Part shown: positions 1 through 13,091 of the stretch, piece by piece
How positions within the stretch are numbered: the stretch's first letter is position 1
How the letters are laid out: each line of letters begins with the position of its first letter
Assembly (NCBI GenBank): GCA_048013815.1
Contig: CM106586.1
Location: 23,498,001 to 23,562,000, forward strand
Source: Setoptus koraiensis
Taxonomy: Eukaryota; Arthropoda
DNA length: 64,000 bases
Direction of reading: 5' to 3'
The notes under the pieces: generated by a model
Database searches by the model: none
What the model saw: the letters and a program-made list of their open reading frames with translations, nothing else
What the model was told of the DNA's origin: nothing
Translations under genes and position numbers: made by a program

Positions 1-821
1 TATAGGGCACCAACAATTGAAACTGTGCCAACTCTGTGCCACTCCATCGATCATGTTCAACAATGAAGGATCATCCATCATTTCGCTCATTCATTCGGAC
101 GGCCGATCGAAATTCAATTGGCGGGCCCCTTTTGTGCGTCTGTGCCACTCACATTTAAACATCTATATAAATGCATATATCTCTATATATGTGTGTGTGT
201 GTTATTGACAGAAAGTGATTGTCACTTGATTATGATGTATGCAAATTAGCGCGCAGGTGAGTGAGGCGCACAGTGTCGCGAAACTGTGCCTATAGTGGCG
301 CGCACATGGCAGTGGAAGGGCGCTGCGGCTTGGCCGGGCCGGCTAGCGTAGACAAAATCGGGCGAACGGGCGGTGGCGGCAGCGGCGCTAATTGGAACGA
401 CGACGAAGGCAAACCTGAGCCTGTGACGCAATGTCCGCGAAGGCAATGGCGAGCAACGGAGAGAAATCGCTCATCGTTTTATAATGAAACCACTCCGACA
501 ACAATTATACAACAGCAACAGCAACAACCGAGCTGTCGTTGTTGCTGTTGGCTCGTTTTGCGATGCGTTGTGCCTGCCCCCGAAACATGGCAGCGGGGCG
601 AGAGGCAAACGGCAAAGTTGCCAGAGCAACTGGCAGCGATTGGCCGACTTCTTTTGGCCATCGCCAGCCCCGAGTGAGATCAGGCGGCTGGAAAATGCAA
701 GTTCGCGCCGCCTTCCACAGCGCAACAACAGTTGCTGTTGGAGCCCAATTCTCTCTATATGAGAGCGAGCGCCGGCATTACAAGTTGCCAGCGCTATGAG
801 CCAGCGCATAGCCTGGCAAAA

Positions 822-895
822 CTTGTTGTTGAAGCTGTTGTTGTTGAAGTTGTTGTAGTTGCTGTTGTTGCCGTTGCCGCTGTTGTTGCTGTTGT
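822..895. repeat. TTG/CTG trinucleotide-rich tract
   Basis: Imperfect TTG, CTG and GTT triplets. A CAA/CAG-type tract of the opposite strand sense follows at 1025-1105. Such tracts are scattered through the noncoding part of the window and also encode the Gln runs of the Hox proteins. Confidence 0.7.
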
Positions 896-1268
896 GTCGC
901 TCGGCTGGCATCATTACAAGATGGCGGCATCATCAGCGGCGGCGGCGGCAGCGCCATCGCCAGCAGCAGCCAGCTTTGTATTCGCAAATTCGTATTTGTA
1001 TGCACAATATTCAGCTCAACTATGGCAACAACAACAACAACAACACCACCAACACCAACAACGGCAGCGCCAACAACCGAGCCAACAACAGCGCCAACCA
1101 CCGCAACTATATGCACGCCGAACGCACCGATGGAGGCACGAACGGGCCCGCTGTCGAGCGCTCGAAAAGTGACGCACGCACACGGAGCGGACACACAAAT
1201 GGATGATTTATGCGCTACGTCACGCGCTTTGCAGTTGCAATTCGCTCTCTTTCGCTGCTCTCCGACGG

Positions 1269-1310
1269 CTATCCGACAATCCGACTATGCGACTATCCGA
1301 CTATCCGACT
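1269..1310. repeat. Short tandem repeat, 8-10 bp unit
   Basis: Four to five degenerate copies of a unit like CTATCCGAC in direct orientation. No coding potential is evident. Confidence 0.6.
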
Positions 1311-1590
1311 GTTCGCTGCAACATGCATCCGCGCTCCGTGTTGTTTGCCAACTGTGCCAGGGGCACAGTTCGCGAAACGTTGGAACAGAACGCTGGCGCT
1401 ATTATTATCCAATCGAGCCAAATGCGAGCGCCAAATGACCAAATCATACCGCCACCTATATCCCTGTGCCACAGATGTGCCACTGGGCGAGCGGCACAGT
1501 CGGAGCAAGAGTGCAAAAGTGCAAAAGTGGCGGCGCGCACGGCGCTCGAAATAAGCTTTGCTTGGTGAACCAAATCGGAAGTTTCACTCG

Positions 1591-1591
<1 letters not shown>

Positions 1592-1635
<44 letters not shown>
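1592..1635. repeat. (TG)22 microsatellite
   Basis: Uninterrupted TG dinucleotides, 44 bp. One of several long TG/CA tracts in the window. Confidence 0.95.
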
Positions 1636-1636
<1 letters not shown>

Positions 1637-2447
1637 AAAAATGTATGTGACTATTCGGCGATGATTCATCATAGTTGAAACATCATCATATAGTCTACTG
1701 CCTGCTGCGCTCAACTAGACACTAGCGGAGCAATATGTGCCCATCGAGCGATTCGGCGGGCACACTCCGCCAGCCAGAGACAGTCGCAGCGAAATAAAAA
1801 ACTGCCTAGACTCGAATCAGACGCGGGTCCGCGGATATTGCGAGCGCTGGCTGGCTGCAGTTGCTTTCGACGAAGTCGAATCCGAATACGCGCAGCCCCG
1901 AGCCAAGGGCACGCCGACGGGCAGGTTGGCGGCCCGACAAGCCGGCGAGTTCCTTTGTGTTGCCGGTGGCTCGCCAGTTCTGTTCGCCAGTCTGCTCAAG
2001 GCCTCCCGATTCGGGCTCGCCAAGCCGATGAATGCCAAGCCGGCGAATCGTCACGGCGCGGCTTCGTTCGTTTGCGGCGGCCTCGCTCGTTTGCGGCGCC
2101 CGACACCGCGTCAGCCAACCTATATGGGTGCGCATATATGAGTGAGTGTTCCGGTGCTCATGTGCCCTCGAATCTCCTCGAGGCGGCCGTTGGGCAAAAT
2201 TGAATCGGGAGCCGCCAGCAGCGAACGCAAAACCAACAAGATCGAACGGAAAAAAGATGAGCGCCTGTCGTCACGCTACTTGTTGTGTGAGGCTCGCTCC
2301 GGGCAACAGCTCCGAGCTGCTCGCATACGAAAATATGCATCAAAATGCATATTCTTTGTATGAAAATGCATATTTTCATATGAAGAAAATACCAAGACGA
2401 AGAAAAAAAAACACTGTGCTCGCCAAGGAACACACTTGTCCAGCTGG

Positions 2448-2466
2448 CACACACACACACACACAC
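2448..2466. repeat. (CA)n microsatellite
   Basis: Short uninterrupted CA run, about nine units. Confidence 0.85.
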
Positions 2467-3047
2467 TGGCCATTCCCACACACGGCACACTGACTATTAC
2501 TCACTGGGCACCTGTCGCGCACCCTCACTAATGAATGAAACTATTCGCTCGGCAACATTGGCCGCTCTGGCGAGACACTCACACAGTTCGAGTCGCCACT
2601 GCAATCCATTCAAGTAGGATCTGGCTGAGTCGGCGAGCTTGCGCAAGCCTCGCCATACATAGATCGGCCAGAATAAATGAAGATTCTGGCTGCTCTCTTT
2701 ATTTCGCCGACACATGTTGCTTGCTCTTCGCCGCTCTCTTATCTGCAAATTTTTCTGTCTGCATTCTGTTCGCAAGCGGCCGAAGCCAAATCCGACCGGC
2801 TACATCGAGCCGCGCAGTCATGGTGCGTTGGCCTAAATCGAATGCGCAAATACAATTATTATTCGCCTAGGCGATCGTCGGCCAAACGATTAGACGCGCC
2901 AAGTGAGATGGGCAATGGCTGCAGATTAAGATTAAGAGATCATTAAGAGATTTGTATGCTTATAAGCGTGTGCGTTTGTGTGTGTAAATATAATAATTCA
3001 TGTCATCGATGGAAATTGTTTTTCCGAAAGAATCATCTTCGTCTTCA

Positions 3048-3069
3048 TCGAGTCGAAATTTCGACTCGA
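3048..3069. repeat. Perfect 22-bp palindrome
   Basis: The sequence equals its own reverse complement over 22 bp, centred on AAATTT and flanked by TCGAGTCG / CGACTCGA. It has no spacer, so a dimeric DNA-binding site is one reading. Chance occurrence in an AT-rich stretch is another. Confidence 0.6.
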
Positions 3070-6000
3070 AAATAGAATCCGATTTTTTTTTTCATGCGAA
3101 TATTTCTCCTTTGCCACTAATTTATCGCGCCATGGTTGCTGGTCGTTCAGGTCGTGTCATGATGTGCCACATGATGCGAGCTGTTAATAAAATATTAATT
3201 GTTGGCAAGTATTCAAAATTTCGAACGAAATTTTTCAATGCTTGAATTTTTTTCAAAAAAATTTTCCTTCATGAAAATTGTTCGGATATCGATAATCTCA
3301 TAATCAATTTATTCATCATTATCTCAATAAAAATGACAACAGCTATCGGAATGCCACCCACGAATACAATCTTTGCAAGAAAGAGCAACATCAATCAATT
3401 TTCCTCGACACCTTTCCTATATCCGAAAATATAGAATGCGCGCACACACATGATTGTTTTGAGCGAACTGATTGGGTAAGTTTGAAATGAGAATTTTTCA
3501 GCCTTGAGAATTCTAGAAGTTCAGAATGTAGTTATGTGCAGTTTCTATTGGATAATAAAAAAAAGGTAGCTCGGAAATGCGAGAGTTGAAAATTCATCAC
3601 GGTTAAATACTTACAATAATCTGCCACTGCTCCTGACGGGCGCATGCAAGAGAGAAATCACCATTGTCGATTAGCAACGATCGATCCGTCCGCGATCTCC
3701 TCCAGAAATTATCTGGTTGCTGTGTCATCTGTTGTTGTAACCAAAAACTAGACTAGACCCAAAAACTTGACACAACGATCTTATGGGCTCTGATGGGCAC
3801 TCAAGTCAGGACAGTAATTTCGTAGTAATCACCCGGAATCGGCGCACCTGCAATAGATCATTTGGAAATTTGCAGAGTTTAGTCAAATATTATTCGAAAT
3901 ATTGTTTAGGGAATTGTTTCATGAGAATATTAAGTGGAAACAATTTTCTTCTGGTCTTGCTCGATGGCAGCATTTTTTAATCATCGTTTCATGGGAACAA
4001 AAAATGTTCGATTGAGTTCATCATCTTATTGATCTACATAAATTTTTAAATTTAGAACACCTTTCTCACACTGCAACATCTCTGGTGCATCAACATTGCA
4101 ATTGGATGTTAGGTGGTCGTGTTAAAGAAATGCAAGAATTCATTCATCTCGGTCGAGCGGACGATGACAGGCAACAACAATGTATACATTTTATAATGCA
4201 ATTTCTAGAACTTGTTAAAATTATAATTACTTTACAGCCACCAAAAGGCGACCCTTCAGCCTTTATCGGCATGGTGTCATCATGGCGAATGTTCCAATTT
4301 GCTAATTAACTGTTCTGTTGTTTTTCTTGTCATGACCAAACTGTTTCTATAGCTGGCGGCGAGACAACAGTGGAGCGATTGAGAAAATGCGTTTTTTCTT
4401 CAACGATCAATAAACATTCTTTCAACAAGGCGAGACCGAACTGTTGCCATTTTTCAGTTGATCAACAGTGGCTTTAACTATTAGTCTGGTTAGTCGGTCT
4501 GTCTACTGCATTATCTATGCGTTTAGCCATGCTTTGGGTGTCTCGAACCGATGAAGCGCGCTACTTGTCGAACAGCTAACGAACACACCACGATTTTTCA
4601 GTGTTATCATCATTAGTTAGTTAGGGAGTAACAGGTGAGCGAGTTTTCGTGAACACATTAGAACTGATAGGCATCGTTAGGCTCGACTAGAGACAATCCT
4701 TTCGCCTGGCCTGTCTTGGCGATAATGGATAATGAAGAAGAAAAAGAACGCACAGACCAGCCGGCATACATAAGTGCCTATAATTAATGTTGCCGCCGCA
4801 ACAGACAGATTGTTGAGGAATGTTGCTGCCGAATTGGCATGCCATAAATAATAATATAGAGTGAGAGGTCAGTAGCTGGCGACATTCGCTCGTCAGTACT
4901 CACTAAAAATCAATGATTATATCGATGAAGATGATAAGCCCGCTTGGCTTGGCTTTCGTTGGCATCTCGTAACTGGTGGCGAGCGTCATCATTTGAATTA
5001 TTATCATTATGATTAACTTAAATGAATTTTACAAAGAATGTGTCGGGCTCATATTGCAGCCAACGTGCGTTGATAACATGACGGTGACGATTTGCATCAC
5101 ATAGCTGTCCGACCATTGTATGGCAGATCCGAAATACCTCTGATGTTGTTTGTGGAAAAAGAAAAATCTTCAAAAGTCTTATTTTTATAATGTGATGGCA
5201 AGGGCATGATGTGAGCAGAGTGATGTTGCACACACTCCGACACATTCTCTCGAGAAATAACTGTTCTATATCAGATTTGTGTGTGTGTTGTCTCACAGAG
5301 ATAGGTCTAGACTGGGATTGCTAGATTTTGTTTGATCGGCGTCGTGATAACGCCAATGGACCGGCCGCTTTTAACGCCGGCCACCTATAGACATGCCAGA
5401 TTTTGAGTGTTGACTTTGAATTTACAAAAAAGTCTGTGTGATGTCTCAGTCCGATACTACTGGCAACTGGCAATAGCAACATCATTAGTTATCATTATGC
5501 GCCAGGTGATGATAACTAATGCTACCTGCCCGATAAGTAGTCTAGCCGGCATGAGGTGAGCCGAGCTGAGGTGATCGGGCCGAGCTGCGTCGGGCAACAT
5601 CAGGTTTGCGCGAATTTGCATCACACCATTTATCTGGCATCGAGCTGCTGCCCTCACGTATATCGTGTGTGTTCATTTGCTCAGAGATGCGTGAGGTAGT
5701 GATGTTGTTTGACTAGACCAAATCGTGGGCCAAATCGCAAAGCAAACAGCAGCAGCAGCAGCAGCCTGTCTTGTTGTTTGCTGCCGTGTTCGCGAACTGT
5801 TCGAGGGCCAAATCAACTGGAACTCGATCTTGTTGTGTTGTGCCGAGAAACAACTGGAAGCTCTCTTTTTGGAAGCCAGCACAATTTGCGCACAGCCAAC
5901 GAAAAGTTTGCCAACGAATCACTCGGTTCCGACAAAATCGACAGCAGATCGCTCGCAAACAGCGAACACTGAATTGCTCAGGGCACAGAGTGGAACAGAC

Positions 6001-7502
6001 AGCAAGCGTTTATTTTAAAACTAATCAAACTGTTCCCGTTTCGAGGAGCACTGACGCAGCGGCGGTGGCAGCAGCGACCCAACAATATAATGGAGAATTC
6101 CAGCGAATAGGAATCACATAAATCATAGGCCGTATCATTGACGGCCGATGCTGGCCATTGGCTGCTGGTGGCGCCGCTCGCCGACCATTGGTCAGTTGGC
6201 CGGCGACCAGCAGCTCGCGCTATAAGTTGCGAATTTGAAGAGAATTTGAATTCGCGAGTCCTGTAAAACCGACAACCAGCAGCATTCTGTGGAACGGTCG
6301 CGCCGAATCGCACCAGAATCGGGCCAGTTATTAACCTATCGAGTGAAGGTGGACACACACACACGCACACACAATGCAGTCGCAGATGACAACTACCTTT
6401 CGAACGCATAGCTGACCACTTCATACTCGACACGAACACTGCGACACACGGTAGTATTTAGCGAAGCAGAACTCGTCGTCGTCGTCGTCGCAAAAGTCAC
6501 CGGTCAGAATTGTGGGCAAAAGTCACCGGTCAGAATTGTAGGCAAAAGTCCTGCATCCTCCCCCGCAAACGCGATAATTCATTCGCTCTTGACTTGTAGC
6601 TGGCGCTGCTTTCGCGAACTGCCCGCTCAGCGGCGGTTAAAAAACTAAACAGCGCATTAATATTTGTTGCCTCTATAAGCGGCCTATAAATTGGCAAAGT
6701 CGCTAAAATTTTACTTTCGGGCCATTGTCATTGTTGACACAACTGTGCGTGTGTGTGTGTTGTCGACCCCTGACAATGTCGAAACTGTTAAATATGGAAA
6801 ATGTATTAATATCGAATATAGATGCAGATGGCGGCAACAAAGCTGCCACTTCCTCACTGCGCTCAGAGGTACCGCTTGCCGGATCAATGAACTCGGCCGG
6901 CAACACTGGCGCATGTGGCAACGTGTTACCTGTGAATGCGCATTGTGTGTTGTATGTTTTTCTAAATACGAATCGTTGCTAAATAGGAAATATTAGCTCA
7001 GACTTGCCGCTATTTGTTGGCCACATTTCGCCGGCCGAAAAATTTTTCGGCCTTTTCTCGCTCTCTTTTCGGGCTTTTTCGGCCTTTTTCGCTCTCTTTT
7101 CGGCCTTGTTCGGCCAGGTCGGCCGTTCGCCGAAAAGCGCTCGCAACGCGCTTCTGTTCGACTTGTGCGTCTCGGACGCTCGTAGCCCGATTCGAGCATC
7201 GAGACACCCCTGCGAATGCGGCGATACATTATGCAAATAATCGCATCTTTGGCCGTTTCGTGCCTATTCAAACAGCCATACGACTCGCATGGCGGCCCAT
7301 ATGCGCGGCGCAGTGCGGCACTTGCACAGAAACGAGCACAGAGCCAGAAAAATGCCAATCCGATTTCCATTTCGGATTGCTTATTATGCATTTTCGAGAG
7401 CTCAAACTTGTTTTCGCAGCGCGAGAAACAACTTATTTATGCGCGTATATGATTAATTATTGGATGTGTGCACATCTGTGCCATCTACCACTGTGAGTCT
7501 AC

Positions 7503-7557
7503 GATTTCGGCGGGGTTCGAATAGCGATTTCGGCAGGCTTCGAACTGCGATTTCGGG
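7503..7557. repeat. GCGATTTCGG tandem repeat
   Basis: Three copies of a GATTTCGG core separated by GGGTTCGAA / GGCTTCGAA, with a period of about 22 bp. The GGTTCGAAT resembles a tRNA B box, but no cloverleaf surrounds it. Confidence 0.6.
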
Positions 7558-7772
7558 GTACGCCGGGCCGCTTCGCGAGTGCAAGAGTGGACGCGAGCGC
7601 GAAAACTAAGCCGACCGACTGTTTTCAGGCGCCTATAATTATGATAGGCAAATAATAAGTAGTATTATGAGCATATGAGAGGGCAGATAGAGAGAAAGAG
7701 AGAAAATTTACATACATGCTGTCGAGATGGCGGCAACCTGGCGGATAGGTGAGATGGCGCTGCATCGTGAGA

Positions 7773-9612
7773 TCATTCATACAGTTGCTGCTGCATCTGA
7801 TGCAGATGATAGTGCTGCTGTTGTTGCATTTGGTGCAGATGATGATGCTGCTGTTGCTGTTGTTGTTGCTGCTGATGCTGCTGCTGACCACTATGATGAT
7901 GATGATGATGAGCCGCCGGGTGCAAGTGCTGACCACTGTGATGATGATGATGGGCAAGATGATGGAGACCATGTTGTGCGGCAACAACAGCGGCATTATG
8001 GTGCATTGCGGCAGCAAAATGATGATGATGATGCTGCTGGTGAGACAGTTGAGCCGCGGCCGCTGCAGCGGCGGCGGCCGCAGTTTGTTGAGGATTCAAT
8101 TTGCTCTCTTTCTTGAATTTCATTCGTCTGTTTTGGAACCAAATCTTGATTTGTCGCTCGCTCAAGGCGAGATTGTGAGCTATCTCGATGCGACGCCGGC
8201 GCGTCAAATATCTGTTGTAATGAAACTCTTTCTCCAATTCGAGCGTCTGGTGACGCGTATAGGTCTGGCGGGTGCGCTTCGATCCCGAGCAGGACTCTGG
8301 CGGGCGATCGGAAAACAAACACAGCGAACAAATACAAACATGTAACGTGTTAATTACTAGCTATGCAAATTAGGAGCCGATTTATGCGCAATATGATAAG
8401 ATTTTATTGCGCATTGTTGCGCGTTGTCGCTCAATGACAGTTTGTTTCTGACGGGTTCTACTTACTTTCGCCCACGTGTGACTTTTTCATCCAAGCATAG
8501 GTAATAATCTCGTGAGGCGTCGACGAGGCCGACGAGGAGGCCGTGGAGCTGTCGTCGTCGTCGTTGTTCTTGTTATTTGATGTTGACTGTGAGTTATTAT
8601 TATTATTGTGATTATTTTGCGTTTGCACAACATTTTGCGTTGCAGCATTGGCAAGCCGCGAATTATTGTTACTGTTATTCAAATTAGCACTGCCAAACTG
8701 TTGTACTGGCGTGTTGTTGTTGCTGCTATTTGTGGTGGACGCTGTTGCCGTTGTTGGCGTTGTGCTGGACTGATATCCTGATTGGTTGTTTGCAGTTACA
8801 CCTGTTTGTTGTTGTTGTTCTAGCTTTAATTGTGTTGCAGTGGCCGGCGTGACCGCTTGCGCGGGCTGCTTGTCGTCATTGTTTTGGTTGTTCTTTGGTG
8901 GCGATGTGGTCGCCAAATGTAGACCGCCGGCCATTGAGATTGCAGGCCCATTGTTGGTGTTGGTGTTCAGTTGTTGTTGTTGTAGTTGTTGTTGTCGCTG
9001 TTGTTGCGTCAATTGTCCGGGCAGTTGTTGTTGCTGAGCGTGCAAGTGATGCTGGTAATGCTGCTGATGTTGCTGTTGTTGCGGGTGCTGAGGGTGAAGC
9101 GGTTGCTGTTGTTGTTGTAGGCGACGTTGTTGTAGTTGCTGTTGTGACTGCTGATGGGTCTGATGGGGCGGATTGTGAGGGAGAGGATGCGCTTGCTGCT
9201 GAGATAATTGATGCGGCTGCGGCACCAGTGAGGCCGACGCCGGCGCTAGACTATGTTGCGGGTGCAGGTGGTTCGGGTGGTGGTGTTGTTGTTGATGGTG
9301 GTGAAGGTGTTGTTGTTGTTGCTGTTGTTGTTGTTGTGGTGGTTGGTGATGATGCGGTTGTTGCAGCGAGCCCTGGCCTGCGCCGTCTTGATATTGTACA
9401 ATCTGTTCTAATAGCTCAGGTGTCATTGCGTACTGTTGTTGATCTTGTTGCATAAGATGCTGTTGTTGTTGTTGTTGCTGTTGAGCGATGGGCTCCGCGT
9501 TTTGTTGCATCTGGTGAACCTGTTGAAGATGGTGATTCAGATGATGATGAGCTGGCGCTGTCACAATTGTATTGATAGGCGCAAACTGGCTGTAGTCGTT
9601 GGCCACCTCCAT
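7773..9612 (-). CDS. ftz: Fushi tarazu-like Hox transcription factor (two exons)
   Basis: Homeodomain transcription factor, predicted 556 aa, nuclear. Exon 1 is 9612-8466 and exon 2 is 8296-7773. The 169-bp intron has donor GTAAGT and acceptor CAG in phase 1, at the usual Hox position between hexapeptide and homeodomain. The start is the first in-frame ATG (9612); the frame stays open upstream only from a TTG. Residues 372-375 read YAWM, a variant of the Exd/Pbx-binding YPWM. The homeodomain (388-447) begins [10 protein letters not shown], the ftz-type arm, and has the [11 protein letters not shown] recognition helix with Gln50. By eye it matches Drosophila Ftz at 50 of 60 positions but is equally close to Dfd (50) and near Scr (49), so the call rests on the arm and on its place next to Antp. 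Long Gln and His runs fill both exons, and poly-Ala follows the homeodomain. No LxxLL motif is seen. Dfd or Scr is the main alternative. Confidence 0.75.
8297..8465 (-). other. ftz intron between YAWM and homeodomain
   Basis: 169 bp with a GTAAGT donor and a T-rich stretch before the CAG acceptor. Joining gives [13 protein letters not shown] and keeps the frame. The linker between hexapeptide and homeodomain is 12 residues (376-387). Confidence 0.75.
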
Positions 9613-10059
9613 TGTTACGTAAGTCGATTTTCGAGCTTTTCCTTCTTTTAGCTGCCGTATGCTAACTATCCTCTGGTGCTTTTGCTCGTATAACTTTGGC
9701 TGTAATAGTTTTTGGCTCGTGACTATTACGTCGTCGTCTGTATCGCACTGGTCTGAATCGCCAGCCAATTTATTTGAGGTTGTTGGTAGGTTTGTTGTTG
9801 TCACTGAAACTGTTATATTGCGCCGAATGAAGCTTGCACAATGACGGCCTAGATGCGACTGAATGAGCGAGTATGTGTATGTGTGGTGTTCAGTGTTGGT
9901 GAGTCCAGAAGAATTCAACCAACCAACTAACAACCACAACACAACAGGCAACAGGCAGTATGATAATGGTCGCGCATGTGGCGCCAACTACCGACCGTTT
10001 CCCCAACCACATCAATTTTTTAACTACTCACTTTTTAGCTACTCGCCTTTTTTTTTTCG

Positions 10060-10081
10060 TTCTCTCTCTCTCTCCCTCTCG
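10060..10081 (-). promoter_or_regulatory. GAGA-type tract upstream of ftz
   Basis: A CT-dinucleotide run on the plus strand, so (GA)n on the gene strand, about 450 bp upstream of the ftz ATG. GAGA tracts bind Trithorax-like/GAGA factor at Drosophila Hox promoters. Whether this species uses such a factor is unknown. A poly-T run lies next to it. Other CT runs occur near 34211 and 46012. Confidence 0.3.
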
Positions 10082-10494
10082 CATTTTTTCTTTTCCAGTT
10101 TTCCCAGTTTTCGCAGCGCAACGAATTTACATATTGAAAATCGCATTGATTGAAGAACCGCAGTAGGCACGAAAATTTGATGTAGCTGTCAAAGGAAAAC
10201 CATCAAAAGCTCGCAGCTCGGCTTGTCATAATTGTCACTCAGTTGTTTGGTCAGCAGCAACATCATTATCTGGTAACCATGAATAATGCATAATAATTTA
10301 ATCATTTTAATGAACGCTTGTTATAGGTCGGCGCTGTTTGTAATGTAAATGCTGTTTAAATGGTAATAACAGAGATAATAACATGCTACGTATAGGCGCT
10401 GTTACACAATCATCATTACAGGAGCTCCTTTCATTATGCAACAACCACCTCTGAATGTGATGTGACTTTGACAGACAGTCAAGTGTAAATGACA

Positions 10495-10498
<4 letters not shown>

Positions 10499-10557
<59 letters not shown>
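10499..10557. repeat. (GT)n microsatellite, 59 bp
   Basis: Uninterrupted GT dinucleotides over 59 bp, the longest pure dinucleotide run in the window. Confidence 0.95.
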
Positions 10558-10559
<2 letters not shown>

Positions 10560-13091
10560 TGTCCGTGTAGCAATGTAGCAATTAGTGATGGACAATTGTT
10601 GATTGAGTAATTAAGTGATTAGCAAGAATTATGACTCTATTTAGACAGCTGTTGCTATTTTAATCATTTCCAACAGCGCCAATTGCGACACAACTTGGTC
10701 CTTTTCTTTCACCAATCGTCACACAACGAAGAGCTGCAACTTGGCATCGCAGGCACACTTGCCAACAATTAATTTTTGGTGTCTGTATTTTTCTCTCTGC
10801 TCATGTCAATCAAAATCTATGACTTATTGTTGTTGTTGTTGTTGTTTATATAGTACGACCGACTTGGCCACTTGTTGTCGGTCCGACAACCTGTGCGGAC
10901 AGAGAGCAAGACGAATGCAAATTGTCCGTGTCACCACTGATTCGTCCGTCCGGCACACAGTCGCAGGGACGACATTAGCCATGGTCGGGGCTGTTGTGCA
11001 AAATTGTTGATATTTCGAGTTCCTCGGGTTGGTTACAACGTTTCTATTGTGATGCAAACACAGTTTAAGCGCCACAATTTGAGTTTATTCAAGTGGGCTT
11101 CTTATAGGCCTACGAGCGAGCCGCATCAATTGCGCAAACTGGCGATTGTTTCTTGCTTTCTGTGCGCTTCGTTTGCGGACAGGGCGCCCGACGTTGGCCG
11201 AAATTTTAATTATTGTTATCATTCCAGTGAGTGAGCAGCAGCAATTCTGTCCAATTAAGAGACAACAGAGATAAGAGTGTCCACGTGTATAAATCATTGT
11301 CGTAATTTAAACATCAGGCGAAAGGTGAGACAGCCTGTTCGTAGCACAGTTGACAATGTTTCGACAATGCTACAATGGATAGCGGTGGCCACTTTTGGCC
11401 AACTGCCCAGGTTGGTCAGGGTAACTATTTGCAAGTTGCAATCAACTGACCACTACATATGACGTGATAACGAGCTTGCAAAAAGATTCGCCGGCGAGAT
11501 TGTGAAGAAACTAAACTGAGGAATTCTAAACTGAGAAAAGTGAGGAATTTTCGGCTGTCATCAACAAGAGAAGATCGCCGATCTGAAATGCTCGATGTGT
11601 TAGGCGAAATTTCATTGTGTTACAACGAAACAATTGGCTAACTAAAGCGAATCAAGTGATGACTCTATTATTTAAATTAGTCTTGAACTTGACTCTTGCA
11701 GTCGCTCCATTCAAAGAGCTACATTTAGAGAGCTTTGCTTGAAGAGAGGTCAATTGGCGCAACAACTACAACTACAAGGGCTCTTTGTATAGTTAAGTGG
11801 CAGCTGTCAGACGGAGCCGGTCAGCTAATGGGCTACCGACAACTGACCAAGCGAATGGCCGGGCCGGCACGCATTAGATTGTAAGGCGATAATCATTATT
11901 GTTATTGTTATTATGGTTATTTTTATTTTATTGTTATTGCTCTACTTTGGCCTGACTGTCTGCTACTGTTGTATGTATATAACAGTGGTGGACAGCAAAA
12001 CATGTATGACAACAACACCGGACACAGTGGTTGTGTGTGTAATGATAATAATCATTTGTCAGTTAGTGTCTACAAGAGTGACATTAAATCACCGACTGAC
12101 CAATTTTCGATGTGTTTATGGCCTCGTTACAAAAGTAAGAATTTGATTGATCCCGTTCGAACTGTCTATATAATAACTATATTATTGACCGCGCCATAGA
12201 CATTAATGGGCATGTGCTTATATATTAATAGACTTAACGGCAGCTTGTGTATGTTGATCGCTGTTGACAACAGCGACAACAACAATGTTAGTTGTTTCAG
12301 TTCAGTTATTAGACACGGTGAAGTGAGGTTAAATGAGCTATTGAGCTCAATTGGGCGACTGCCATAAGTGGACCCCATTAACAGTATAAACACATGCACA
12401 ATTGATGAAAAACCGTCTAATAACAAGTCATTATAAACAGATAAAGACAAGAAAATAAACAAAAACAGAAAGTAATAACAAGCCAGCAAAACGAGCGGCA
12501 GTCTATGTGTGTCTAATGTCATGTTTATGTCCAATGTCAATGTCGGCAGATTGCTAACAAGAAGCCACAGCATAGTTTGTGCCCATTACCATATGACACA
12601 AATGATTTATTTATAGAGCCAATAAATTAATGATGAACAAAACGCACGATTTCAGCTACATTCTCATTCATTTAACGGCCACATTAACACCAATTAACTT
12701 TGCTTTAACATTTTATTAAACAGCCAATAATGTTTGTTGTGGCAAGTGATAGCTGTTGATGTCACTCTCACCGTTACATAACATTATCATCTTTTACTCC
12801 AGTAGCGCAATTTAGTGAGTCAATCAGCGTCATTAGTGACAAGTTGGTTTGTCTGTTAGTCAGTTGATACTGAGTGCGCTATCTAATCATCATCAGCATC
12901 TTGTCAGCGGTTATTTAACATGCATACAGTGAAAAGATGAATTAAGATAAATAACCTATTAATGGTATAAACACTTTGTGACAGTTTTAATTAAGTGATT
13001 TCTTCTCTCTAATGAATTAACTTGTTTGTCGTTGCTCTCGCGCGCACACTCACACAGCAAAAGTGTATGTAGTTGAAGAAATATACAAATT

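Larger units (their letters stand above)
1..7772. other. 3' flank of ftz, no gene seen
   Basis: No convincing coding region is seen on either strand. Open frames here are short, often begin at non-ATG codons, and lie over simple repeats. The stretch holds Gln/Leu-type trinucleotide runs (822-895 and 1025-1105), a (TG)22 microsatellite (1592-1635), a (CA)n run (2448-2466), a 22-bp perfect palindrome (3048-3069) and short TCGG-rich tandem arrays (7045-7133, 7503-7557). Transcription of ftz enters from the right, so its 3' UTR must end here. An AATAAA on the minus strand lies near 6007, about 1.8 kb past the stop, and I see no closer canonical one. Confidence 0.5.

Noticed and set aside
1592-1635. 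Open frames of alternating Cys/Val or His/Thr
   Set aside because: Translations of TG/CA microsatellites here and at 10499, 31566 and 48999; not genes.
2330-2385. ATGCATAT-rich near-palindromes resembling POU sites
   Set aside because: Imperfect, AT-rich and short; no independent support.
7503-7557. tRNA-like B box (GGTTCGAAT)
   Set aside because: It is part of a tandem repeat; no A box at the right distance and no acceptor stem.
9613-9987. N-terminal extension of ftz with a hydrophobic signal-like stretch
   Set aside because: The frame is open only from a TTG, and the stretch resembles chance low-complexity sequence. Hox proteins do not carry signal peptides. The first ATG (9612) is preferred.
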